NCBI GenBank assembly: GCA_945949475.1
Contig: CAMFET010000017.1
Location: 1-10,587 of the forward strand
DNA: 10,587 nucleotides
Direction: 5' to 3'
DNA from: an uncultured Phascolarctobacterium sp.
GTDB taxonomy: Bacteria; Bacillota; Negativicutes; Acidaminococcales; Acidaminococcaceae
The position numbers and the translations under genes are program-made. This document shows, one piece after another, positions 1 to 6,351 of this stretch. How positions within the stretch are numbered: the first letter of the stretch is position 1; each line of letters starts with the position of its first letter. The notes beneath the pieces were generated by a model that saw only the letters and a program-made list of their open reading frames with translations, did not search any database and was not told where the DNA came from.

Positions 1-458
1 ATGAACAGCTTCAGGCCATGCTTGTCAGCGCAGGCCTGATACAGGCCGCAGGCACGCGTGCCCTTGGTAGAAAGCATCCACGCACCATTTGGCGCAATGG
101 CCTTGGTAGCCAGCACTGTGGCCTCAATGATGTGCACCAAGGGCACGGGCAGCTCGTCCTTGAATTGGTCGATAAAATAGTGGGCCGTATTGCATGGCAC
201 CGCTAGCACATCTGCTCCCATGTCGCACAGCTTCAGCAAATCCTCCTTCAGCTTGGGCAAGGGGCTGGGGCCTTGGCCACAAATGGCAGTGCCACGGTCG
301 GGGATTTCGCAATCCGCAATCATATACACTACAGGGTGCTCCTGGTCCACACTGGCTGGGCACTTTGCTGCCAGCTGGCGCAAAAATTCTGCGCTGGCGG
401 CGGGGCCTAGACCACCCAAAACACCTAATTTTTTACCGTTCTTCCGATAGATTGTCAT
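1..458 (-). CDS. Aspartate/glutamate racemase family protein, N-terminal part (runs off the window)
   Basis: This is an open frame of 152 codons starting at ATG 458 and continuing past base 1, so the C-terminal part is missing. Seen in the sequence: a GGLGP loop at residues 15-19, the segment IPDRG at 52-56 followed by GPSPLPKL at 63-70, the catalytic-cysteine motif VPCNTAH at 87-93 (Cys89), PLVHI at 106-110 and LSTKGT at 129-134. These match, in order, the cofactor-independent Asp/Glu racemase family, whose members interconvert L- and D-amino acids using two cysteines. The second cysteine would lie beyond the edge. An AGGAGA ribosome site sits about 10 nt before the ATG. The family usually has IPDRT where this protein has IPDRG. 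Substrate (Asp, Glu or another amino acid) cannot be told; D-amino acid supply for peptidoglycan is one possibility. It follows the glycosyltransferase gene on the same strand but is separated by 241 bases containing two repeats, so it is probably a separate transcription unit. Confidence 0.9.
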   Translation of the reverse strand, partial: MTIYRKNGKKLGVLGGLGPAASAEFLRQLAAKCPASVDQEHPVVYMIADCEIPDRGTAICGQGPSPLPKLKEDLLKLCDMGADVLAVPCNTAHYFIDQFKDELPVPLVHIIEATVLATKAIAPNGAWMLSTKGTRACGLYQACADKHGLKLF

Positions 459-491
459 AACAACTCATTCTCCTCAAAACTTTTATTCGCA

Positions 492-575
492 GTCTCCCCT
501 CTCAGTCATCCGCATTAACCACACATTGCAATAGAGGCTACTGCGCGGACTGACAGCTCCCCCCAAGGGGAGCCT
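492..575 (-). repeat. Palindromic intergenic repeat, copy A (long-loop variant)
   Basis: Read on the minus strand it starts GGCTCCCC, forms a short hairpin (7-bp arms at 567-573 and 556-562), and continues into a second stem made by 545-554 and 505-513 (GTCA and TCCGC pairing with GCGGA and TGAC, one bulged C at 550). It ends CTGAGAGGGG. The second stem encloses a loop of about 31 nt (514-544), whereas in copies B and C the loop is 3 nt. It lies just upstream of the racemase ribosome site, so any racemase promoter must lie inside or beyond it. Confidence 0.75.
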
Positions 576-635
576 TTCCTATAGCTTCACTTTAGATTAC
601 TGCTATAAGTATTTTGAAAAATAGGTTTTGCGATA

Positions 636-681
636 GGCTCCCCCACCGGGGGAGCTGTCACCGAAGGTGACTGAGAGGGGC
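636..681 (+). repeat. Palindromic intergenic repeat, copy B (two-hairpin form)
   Basis: Two adjacent perfect hairpins are visible. The first is GCTCCCCC (637-644) with GGGGGAGC (648-655). The second is GTCACC (657-662), loop GAA, GGTGAC (666-671). The copy then ends in TGAGAGGGGC. It begins 18 nt after the stop codon of the ArnT-like gene, so its reverse complement would be transcribed in that message's 3' end and could help end or stabilise it. There is no clear T-run, so a standard intrinsic terminator is not claimed. It has the same layout as copies A and C. Confidence 0.8.
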
Positions 682-699
682 TTGGACCATCCCATATTT

Positions 700-2259
700 T
701 TACTTCTGCTCCAGCAGATAAATATCACTAATTTCCTTTACCGTCTCCACATTAGTAGGAATCTGATTCGTCTTCAGCACGCGGCGATACTCCAGCCCGC
801 GCACCAAAATATACTTGTGCTGGCCATTACGCAACGCTTCCGGCAGCGCGCCAGTCTTCGGAATCATCTCGATACCAGCCTTGCCAGCATAATACATAAA
901 GCCAGGACGCAAAAACTTATCCACATAAATAGGCGTATCCTGATTACACTCCTCAAGATAAACCCCACTCATGGTCTTCACACTAAAGCGGTCAGCAATC
1001 ACAGGCAGCACAAAGGCAAAGGCCACGCACATGGTCACCACACCCACCAAGGTGTGCAGCCAGCAAGCCATTTCAATATCACGATATGACCACAGGGTAA
1101 AAACAGTGCCACCGCCGATGATCAAGGTCAAAATACCCAGCATAACTAGACTAAAGGAGGCCTCAGGCAAATATTGGGCGCCCACAATCCAGCCAGCACC
1201 CAAAAGGGCGAACATTAAACCACTGCCAAACATCCAACTATAGAAGGTAGTGTTATGGCGCAATTTAATTAACATCCTAGAAATATTCCAACCAATGAGC
1301 ACAGCCAAGGGCGGGAACATGGGCAGAATATAGCTTACGAGCTTGGTTTGGCAAATAGTAAAGAAAATGAAAACAAACAGCCACCAGACATGGAATAGCA
1401 AAAGCTGACGCATATCATCTATGCGGCTATCGCTAATAGAAGCCTTCACTGCCTGCACCAGCATGCCCGTCCACGGAAACATACCTAAAATAACCACGGG
1501 GAAGTAGTACCAAAAGGTTACGCGGTTAGCATGCTCCGGCGTAGTAAAACGAGTTACATTGTGAAAGCCTAGGAAGGTATTGATAAAGTCCATGCCATGC
1601 ACAGTGTACATAGCATAATACCAAGGAGAAGCAATCAAAAAGTACAGCAGCAGACCACGCAGCACATGCATGCGCAAAATTTCCCGTAGCTGGCCAGTGA
1701 TCACTAAATACAGGAAGATAATGGCACCGGGAAAAACTATGCCGATGGGGCCCTTAGTAACCGTTGCCAGCGCCATGCAAGCATACATCAGCCAATACTT
1801 TTTATGCGCAAAGCTAAGCACTGCACCTGTCATAAAAAAGAGCAATGTGGTATCCGTAACCGCCGCCTTACCCATATAAAAGAACTGGATGCAGCTCGTG
1901 AGCACCACAGCGGACCAAAAGCCTGCCTTCTCGTTAAACAGCTTCGTAGTAGAAACATAAATCATCATGGCAGTGCCACAGGCCATCAAAGCCGCAGGAA
2001 AGCGCGCTGCAAACTCGGTATAGCCAAAGAGCATTTGCGAAAAAGCCACCAGCCAATAATACATGGGCGGCTTATCATACCAATAATCGCCAAATATACG
2101 CGGTGATAAAAAATCCTTAAACTGGATCATCTCACGCGCTGTCTCTGCGTAAACCGGCTCGTCCGGATCCAGCAAGGGCACACCGCCAATACCAAACATA
2201 ATCGTAAAAAGTGTTAAGCCTGCGATAATCAGCAGGCTATTCTTTTCCAATTGCTTCAT
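700..2259 (-). CDS. ArnT-like GT-C family lipid-linked sugar glycosyltransferase (membrane)
   Basis: A multi-pass membrane protein of 519 residues, close to the usual length for the ArnT/PMT (GT39/GT83) group. These enzymes use an undecaprenyl- or dolichyl-phosphate sugar outside the inner membrane and move the sugar onto lipid A or a protein. Seen: the first membrane segment (about 9-27) is followed by the acidic loop DPDEPVYAE (31-39, Asp33-Glu34 the likely catalytic/metal pair), YDKPPMYYWL (61-70), TKGP (168-171), FHNVTRF (232-238) and KLVSYILPMFPPLA (306-319). The last strong membrane segments lie near 345-420, and a soluble tail of about 95 residues follows. All these are hallmarks of ArnT-like enzymes. 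The ATG at 2259 overlaps the epimerase stop by 1 nt (TAATG), with GGGGA as ribosome site, so the pair is translationally coupled. A lipid A target is inferred from the diderm context and the deacetylase nearby. A protein target is the main alternative. Confidence 0.88.
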   Translation of the reverse strand: MKQLEKNSLLIIAGLTLFTIMFGIGGVPLLDPDEPVYAETAREMIQFKDFLSPRIFGDYWYDKPPMYYWLVAFSQMLFGYTEFAARFPAALMACGTAMMIYVSTTKLFNEKAGFWSAVVLTSCIQFFYMGKAAVTDTTLLFFMTGAVLSFAHKKYWLMYACMALATVTKGPIGIVFPGAIIFLYLVITGQLREILRMHVLRGLLLYFLIASPWYYAMYTVHGMDFINTFLGFHNVTRFTTPEHANRVTFWYYFPVVILGMFPWTGMLVQAVKASISDSRIDDMRQLLLFHVWWLFVFIFFTICQTKLVSYILPMFPPLAVLIGWNISRMLIKLRHNTTFYSWMFGSGLMFALLGAGWIVGAQYLPEASFSLVMLGILTLIIGGGTVFTLWSYRDIEMACWLHTLVGVVTMCVAFAFVLPVIADRFSVKTMSGVYLEECNQDTPIYVDKFLRPGFMYYAGKAGIEMIPKTGALPEALRNGQHKYILVRGLEYRRVLKTNQIPTNVETVKEISDIYLLEQK

Positions 2260-3191
2260 TACTTATCCCCAATCTTTTGTAAATAATCAGCGTAGGTTCG
2301 CGCTACACCCTCCTGCAAATTCATTGCCGGACAAAAGCCCAACAGCTCTACACAGCGTCCATTAGCCAAAACGGAGCGGAAAATATCCCCTTCCCGGATG
2401 GGCGCATACTGTACAGGAAATTCCCTGCCCACAGCCTGCTTAAAGGCTGCCAAAAGCTGGTTCACAGAGGTTTCCTTTTGGGTAGAGATATTGATCACAT
2501 GATGCCCCTCCAGCTGGCTGCCACGCCACAGAGCTTCAGCAATATCACCGGCATAGACAAAGTCGCGAGTTTGCTCGCCGTTACCAAAAACAGTAACCCC
2601 CTGCCCCGCTGCCAGCAGCTTACAGAAGATACTAACTACACCACCTTCACCGCCTGCTCCCTGACGCTCGCCATAAACATTGGCAAAGCGCAACACTGTT
2701 GTATTGAGGCCATACAAATCATGGTACATGCGCAAATAATGCTCACTGGCCATTTTAGTAATGCCATAAGCAGAGGTGGGCATGGGCTTTTCCTCCTCAT
2801 GCAGGGGAATATTTAGGTTATCACCATAAACAGCCGCACTAGAGGAAAAAACGATATGCTTAACCGCATATTTACGACAGCATTCTAAAATATTAATCAA
2901 GCCTAAGAGATTAATCTGGCAATCCTCTTCCGGATGGCTCAGGGAATACGGCACCATGGTTTGGGCAGCCAAATGCACTACGGAGTCAAAGCCTTCACTG
3001 GCGAAAAGGTGCGCTAATCCCTCCGCATCTCGCACATCACCTTCGACTAAACGTATTCCTTTAGGCACGTGTTCCCTACGACCGCTGGAAAGATTATCGT
3101 AGACCACAACCTCCACACCCTGCTGACCCTGCAAAAGCTGCAGCAAATGTGAGCCGATAAAGCCTGCACCACCTGTAACCAATATCTTCAT
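2259..3191 (-). CDS. NAD-dependent nucleotide-sugar epimerase (GalE/UDP-GlcNAc 4-epimerase-like)
   Basis: A cytoplasmic extended short-chain dehydrogenase/reductase of 310 residues, the usual size for compact GalE-type enzymes. Seen: the Rossmann motif TGGAGFIGSH (6-15), Asp32 positioned to bind the adenine ribose, HLAAQ (73-77), SSSAAVYG (116-123), the catalytic pair Tyr142-x-x-x-Lys146, RFANVYGERQ (168-177) and the sugar-binding GNGEQTRDFVY (203-213). These fit a UDP-hexose or UDP-HexNAc 4-epimerase, which oxidises and re-reduces C4 of the sugar using bound NAD+. Whether it takes UDP-Glc, UDP-GlcNAc or a uronic acid cannot be read directly. The gene starts at ATG 3191, with TAGGAG about 10 nt upstream, and overlaps the next gene by 1 nt. 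The coupling suggests that it makes the donor sugar later moved by the ArnT-like enzyme. The gap of 60 nt before it contains a candidate internal promoter. Confidence 0.9.
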   Translation of the reverse strand: MKILVTGGAGFIGSHLLQLLQGQQGVEVVVYDNLSSGRREHVPKGIRLVEGDVRDAEGLAHLFASEGFDSVVHLAAQTMVPYSLSHPEEDCQINLLGLINILECCRKYAVKHIVFSSSAAVYGDNLNIPLHEEEKPMPTSAYGITKMASEHYLRMYHDLYGLNTTVLRFANVYGERQGAGGEGGVVSIFCKLLAAGQGVTVFGNGEQTRDFVYAGDIAEALWRGSQLEGHHVINISTQKETSVNQLLAAFKQAVGREFPVQYAPIREGDIFRSVLANGRCVELLGFCPAMNLQEGVARTYADYLQKIGDK

Positions 3192-3230
3192 CTTAACTCA
3201 ACTCCTAAGCTTTTCTTCCAAATTCTAAAT

Positions 3231-3239
3231 ATTATAGCA
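3231..3239 (-). promoter_or_regulatory. Candidate extended -10 promoter for the epimerase-glycosyltransferase pair
   Basis: On the minus strand the sequence reads TGCTATAAT, a perfect TGn extension plus a consensus TATAAT, inside the 60-nt gap before the epimerase. No good -35 hexamer is seen 16-18 nt further upstream, which an extended -10 can tolerate. Initiation about 7 nt downstream would leave a leader of roughly 30 nt containing the TAGGAG ribosome site. In AT-rich spacer DNA such a match can be chance. Confidence 0.4.
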
Positions 3240-3251
3240 AAGTAATCTTAA

Positions 3252-4277
3252 TTATGCCTTATTCTTGGGCGGAACCACCTTGGTTTTGGCCTTAACCTGA
3301 GCCAAATTAATTACATCACTGCCAAATGCACGAATAGTTACTACTGCACCCAGCATAAAGGGCAAATATTCCGCCGTAAAGCGCCACAAGACTGCAAAAA
3401 TACCCTCCAAACCGCCTGGCAAAAGATTAGCAAAGAGCATAACAAAGCCAGCCTCAGCAATACCACTGCCACCGGGTGTGGGCGAAAAATACAGCACCAG
3501 ATTAATGAGCACCATGCGCCCCATAACCTGAATTAAATCAAAATCAATATTCAAGCCAGTCATATAAGCAGGCACTGTAGCATAAATAAAAAGCAGGCTA
3601 AGTCCTGATTCAATAAATGCCCGCAGCACCATCAAGGGATTTTTACCCATGACAATAGCCGCCTTCTTAAACTGCTGGTACCAAATATAGCAGTTGCGGC
3701 GGGTAGTGTAGCTTAGCTTACGCGTACAATAAAAAATTATTTTTTCCGGATAGCGGGTGCGCATCAAATAGATGGCAATTACTGGTAGGGATACAAAGGC
3801 CACGGACACAATAGTAATTACCGAAGCCGGCATCCATTCCACAATATCCTCATCAAAATGCAGCACCAAGGGCACGAGCAAAATCAAGAAAATAATGGAC
3901 ATAATGGTACGGACGAGAATGACCACCGTGGATTTTGCCACGGGCACCCCCGCCTTACGCATGAACATCACCTGGGCTATAGCGCCACCGCTAGCACCGG
4001 GAGATACCAAAGCCAAAAAATAGTTACTCAGCACCACGTTAACTATCTGGCGCAGGGTCAACCTTTCCTCAGTAATATTGGCCAAGGTAATCAGGCGCAG
4101 TCCATCGAACAATAGACCAATAGCAAGGCAGCCTAAGGCTAGAAGAATGCACTTAGGCTCGAACATGGTCAAATAGTCCAAGGTCCGTATATCAAATGTA
4201 AAGTAAATTACTGCTGCCGAAATTAGGAGAACAAATAAAAACAGTGCTCCTAAACGCAGCAAAAGCTTTTTATTCAT
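3252..4277 (-). CDS. LPG_synthase_TM / YbhN-like multi-pass membrane protein (putative flippase-like)
   Basis: 341 residues with about eight hydrophobic segments (for example 9-27, 43-65, 79-93, 117-139, 152-171, 217-238, 253-265 and 293-316). Two family signatures are clear: SPGASGGAIAQ (92-102) followed by MRKAGV, and SPTPGGSGIAEA (265-276). These belong to the lysylphosphatidylglycerol synthase transmembrane-region family (the N-terminal membrane half of MprF; also YbhN and AglD-like proteins). No catalytic LPG-synthase C-terminal domain is present, so it should not make lysyl-PG. Its job is not established. Stand-alone members are often found with glycosyltransferases, and a role in moving or handling a lipid-linked sugar is inferred from the neighbours. 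The C-terminus is short and basic (about 328-341). Start ATG 4277 is supported by the MNKK onset before the first hydrophobic segment, although the ribosome site (GGTGG) is weak. The next gene starts 60 nt after its stop. Confidence 0.85.
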   Translation of the reverse strand: MNKKLLLRLGALFLFVLLISAAVIYFTFDIRTLDYLTMFEPKCILLALGCLAIGLLFDGLRLITLANITEERLTLRQIVNVVLSNYFLALVSPGASGGAIAQVMFMRKAGVPVAKSTVVILVRTIMSIIFLILLVPLVLHFDEDIVEWMPASVITIVSVAFVSLPVIAIYLMRTRYPEKIIFYCTRKLSYTTRRNCYIWYQQFKKAAIVMGKNPLMVLRAFIESGLSLLFIYATVPAYMTGLNIDFDLIQVMGRMVLINLVLYFSPTPGGSGIAEAGFVMLFANLLPGGLEGIFAVLWRFTAEYLPFMLGAVVTIRAFGSDVINLAQVKAKTKVVPPKNKA

Positions 4278-4320
4278 TAATCTAAACCACCACAGTTATG
4301 ATGTATATAAAGCACTTGTC

Positions 4321-4364
4321 GGCTCCCCTTTAAAGGGGAGCTGGCGACGTAGTCGCCTGAGGAG
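4321..4364 (+). repeat. Palindromic intergenic repeat, copy C (two-hairpin form)
   Basis: The first hairpin is a perfect 20-bp palindrome at 4322-4341 (GCTCCCCTTT with AAAGGGGAGC). The second is GGCGAC (4343-4348), loop GTA, GTCGCC (4352-4357), followed by TGAGGAG. It has the same design as copy B, but several bases in the second stem differ and pairing is kept. It starts directly beside the stop codon of the deacetylase gene (about 2-5 nt away), in the 89-nt gap before the membrane protein gene. It could act as a partial terminator or RNA-stability element between them. Confidence 0.8.
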
Positions 4365-4366
4365 TT

Positions 4367-5215
4367 TTACAAATCACCAAAATTAGCAAGCTGCACATTA
4401 TATTTCTTGAGCAGCTCTTTATTACTTTCACTCAAATATGAAGCTAGCTCTGTCTCCCACGTATAGTGCCAAGCGTACAGCTTAGCCAAGGGTGCAGTCT
4501 CCAGTCCAGGATGAGTCATAATCTCGCTCACTCCCTCGGGCAAAGCACGAATGATATTGCCTACCAGCTTCGCATTGAGATGACCACCAGCCAGCATACC
4601 AAAGAAATAATCGGGATGCTTGATACCCTCCCCGTCGGCACTAAGGCGTGCCAAATCGGCACAAAAGCTCAAGCCGCAGCGACCGATTTTTCTGCCGATG
4701 CCTGCTTGGAAACCACCGCTAAAGGTGTAGCCCTCTTTGGGTATACGCTCTCTTTTTATATTATACTCATTGCAGAGCTTTCTGACAAGTCCATTTATAC
4801 CCGGCAGCACATGGGTATGCTGGTGGCTATCAATATGAGTTATATTTAATTTGCTAACTAAAGCTTTTTCAATTTGCGCACGTAGCTCTGCCTCAAGCTC
4901 ACTGCTCTTAACACCACCTGTGTAAAAGCGTTTGGCAAAGGCTACATAGTCCGGCAAAAAGCAGCCCTCTGCATCCACAAGGCTAGCAATTTTTTCCTTG
5001 GGTAGTACGGGCTTTACGCCGCCCACCAGTGTTAAGTGAATGCCTATGCCTAGCTTGGGCTCGTCCTGAGCAAGCGCCACTGCTTCGTCGAACGCATCAG
5101 CGCTGGGCATAATAGAGGTGCTTGTAATAAAGCCCTCCCTATATCCTTTGATTATTCCTTGATTAATTAATGTATGTAAGCCAAAATCATCGGCATTAAC
5201 AATTAGCTTTTTCAT
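4367..5215 (-). CDS. YdjC/ChbG/NaxD-family sugar deacetylase
   Basis: 282 residues from ATG 5215. The frame extends to a TTG at 5221, but AGAGG lies 7 nt before ATG 5215 and only 1 nt before the TTG, and family members usually begin MKKLIVNADDFG, so 5215 is preferred. Metal-site motifs of the YdjC/ChbG family are all present: NADDFG (Asp9, Asp10), GIHLTL (His60), HIDSHQHTH (127-135) and MTHPG (His235). Known members remove acetyl groups from amino sugars: ChbG acts on chito-oligosaccharides, HpnK is tied to hopanoids, and Francisella NaxD deacetylates undecaprenyl-phosphate-GalNAc for lipid A. With an epimerase and an ArnT-like enzyme downstream, the NaxD role is the best guess. No signal peptide is seen, so it should act in the cytoplasm. 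It is separated from rnhC by 172 nt containing a palindrome, and a repeat follows its stop. Confidence 0.87.
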   Translation of the reverse strand: MKKLIVNADDFGLHTLINQGIIKGYREGFITSTSIMPSADAFDEAVALAQDEPKLGIGIHLTLVGGVKPVLPKEKIASLVDAEGCFLPDYVAFAKRFYTGGVKSSELEAELRAQIEKALVSKLNITHIDSHQHTHVLPGINGLVRKLCNEYNIKRERIPKEGYTFSGGFQAGIGRKIGRCGLSFCADLARLSADGEGIKHPDYFFGMLAGGHLNAKLVGNIIRALPEGVSEIMTHPGLETAPLAKLYAWHYTWETELASYLSESNKELLKKYNVQLANFGDL

Positions 5216-5260
5216 AGCCAAGCCTCTTTTTTACTAAAATTTTACCTCAAAATGCAAGTA

Positions 5261-5294
5261 TGCCTGCAAAATATTGTACCATATTTTGCAGGCA
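5261..5294. promoter_or_regulatory. Perfect 14-bp inverted repeat, possible operator or terminator
   Basis: TGCCTGCAAAATAT (5261-5274) and ATATTTTGCAGGCA (5281-5294) are exact reverse complements around a 6-nt centre. It sits between rnhC and the deacetylase gene. On the minus strand a TGGTACAAT (extended -10-like, 5281-5273) lies across the centre and one arm. This suits an operator covering the promoter of the deacetylase gene, with a leader of roughly 50 nt. As RNA it would also form a strong hairpin, so it could end the rnhC transcript, but no T-run follows it on either strand. Confidence 0.6.
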
Positions 5295-5387
5295 AAGGCT
5301 ATGCTTTTTACTATATGCAGTTATAGGACAGCTGTTTACTAAACTAACTCAGCCTTCATACATTGACTTGTCTGCGCCAGCTCCAAG

Positions 5388-6350
5388 CTAGATGCGAGCA
5401 TAATTAGCAAAATGCAGCTTTACAAAATTTACCAGCTCAGCTTTGCCCAGCCTGTCAGCTAAACGCCGGGCACAGGCTGTAGCCTGCGCTCCCCCGCCCT
5501 TGGGCAGGATAGCTTCACCGGCAGCCTCCGCCAGCTCAGCCATGGTACGCAAAAAGCGCGCTCGCGCCAGCACCGAAGCAGCCGCCACAGCTAAATTAAC
5601 TTCTGCCTTAGGCTGCTGCTTAACTACGCAATTGGGAAAACGCCTTGTAAGCTCCCTCACATTCACCAAGGAAGTAGTAAATTGGTCAATTAAAGCTGCA
5701 TGGCAGTCCTCGTGCCGCTCCAAGACTTGGCTAAGAGCAGCCACATGGCCGTAGCCCAAAAGCTGGTTGAGCTTGCCTCCTTGAGCCAGCACTTGCTTAT
5801 AGCGAAGATTATAAGCCTTGGGCTTTAACTCCAGCACGCTAAAATCCACCACAGTAGACTTAATTACATCTTCCAGCTGCAAAATCTTTTTATCGGTCAA
5901 AAGCTTACAGTCCTTCACGCCAGCCGCAGCCAGCTTAGCAGCAGTACTATCGTCCACCACCACCGCGGAGACAACCAAGGGGCCAAAAAAGTCACCCTTG
6001 CCGGACTCATCGCTGCCAGCCCATTTGCCACGCGGGAGGGCGGATACGCCTGCCGCATCATCAACACGAACATCGGAGCTAGCAAAATCACCTTCACTAC
6101 GAGAGCTTTGCTTGCACTCACCCAGTAGCTCCCTCACCTTGCCTTCCAGCGCACTATCGCCAGAAAAGACATAGCTGAGTCCTTTTTTACCATTGTAAAT
6201 ATTCAAGGTTAACTTTGCCTGACAAAGTTCCACCACAAACTGATGGCCGTAGTTGATGTCCTTCTCTTTGGTAATATCAAGTACTGCACTTATATTGTTG
6301 TGAACTGCTTGCAAATAACGCTTGAATTCTGTATCTGTTAGTTTGGTCAT
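5388..6350 (-). CDS. rnhC: Ribonuclease HIII
   Basis: 320 residues, the usual length for RNase HIII, which cuts the RNA strand of RNA-DNA hybrids such as R-loops in the cytoplasm. The N-terminal part (about 1-75) fits the TBP-like substrate-binding domain, and a variable linker (about 79-108) follows. The catalytic domain opens with GSDESGKGDFFGPLV (112-126, Asp114 and Glu115), then LIDQF (220-224, Asp222), then KAEVNLAVAAASVLAR (248-263). These are hallmark RNase HIII motifs. The DEDE/DEDD active-site set appears intact; which later acidic residue completes it was not resolved. The ATG lies 1 nt after the RND permease stop, and its GGGGAG ribosome site is inside the permease's last codons, so the two are coupled. 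An RNase in an efflux operon is an unusual neighbour; no functional link is known. The stop is TAG. Confidence 0.96.
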   Translation of the reverse strand: MTKLTDTEFKRYLQAVHNNISAVLDITKEKDINYGHQFVVELCQAKLTLNIYNGKKGLSYVFSGDSALEGKVRELLGECKQSSRSEGDFASSDVRVDDAAGVSALPRGKWAGSDESGKGDFFGPLVVSAVVVDDSTAAKLAAAGVKDCKLLTDKKILQLEDVIKSTVVDFSVLELKPKAYNLRYKQVLAQGGKLNQLLGYGHVAALSQVLERHEDCHAALIDQFTTSLVNVRELTRRFPNCVVKQQPKAEVNLAVAAASVLARARFLRTMAELAEAAGEAILPKGGGAQATACARRLADRLGKAELVNFVKLHFANYARI

Positions 6351-6351
6351 A

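Noticed and set aside
124..363. Minus-strand open frame of 79 codons within the racemase region
   Set aside because: It is another reading frame of the racemase gene; the frame starting at 458 carries the family motifs.
459..640. Promoter for the racemase gene
   Set aside because: Several weak -10-like stretches (for example TATAGC near 600) were seen, but none has a convincing -35 or TG extension.
636..681. Repeat B as a standard intrinsic terminator
   Set aside because: The hairpins are strong, but no run of T follows on the minus strand, and the same structure occurs elsewhere as a repeat. A terminating effect is possible but not shown.
667..1089. Open frame of 140 codons on the plus strand starting in repeat B
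   Set aside because: Most of it is antisense to the ArnT-like gene, it begins inside a repeat, lacks a ribosome site and shows no family motif.
4367..5221. Deacetylase start at 5221
   Set aside because: The codon is TTG and only 1 nt from the AGAGG site, while ATG 5215 has the proper 7-nt spacing and fits the family N-terminus.
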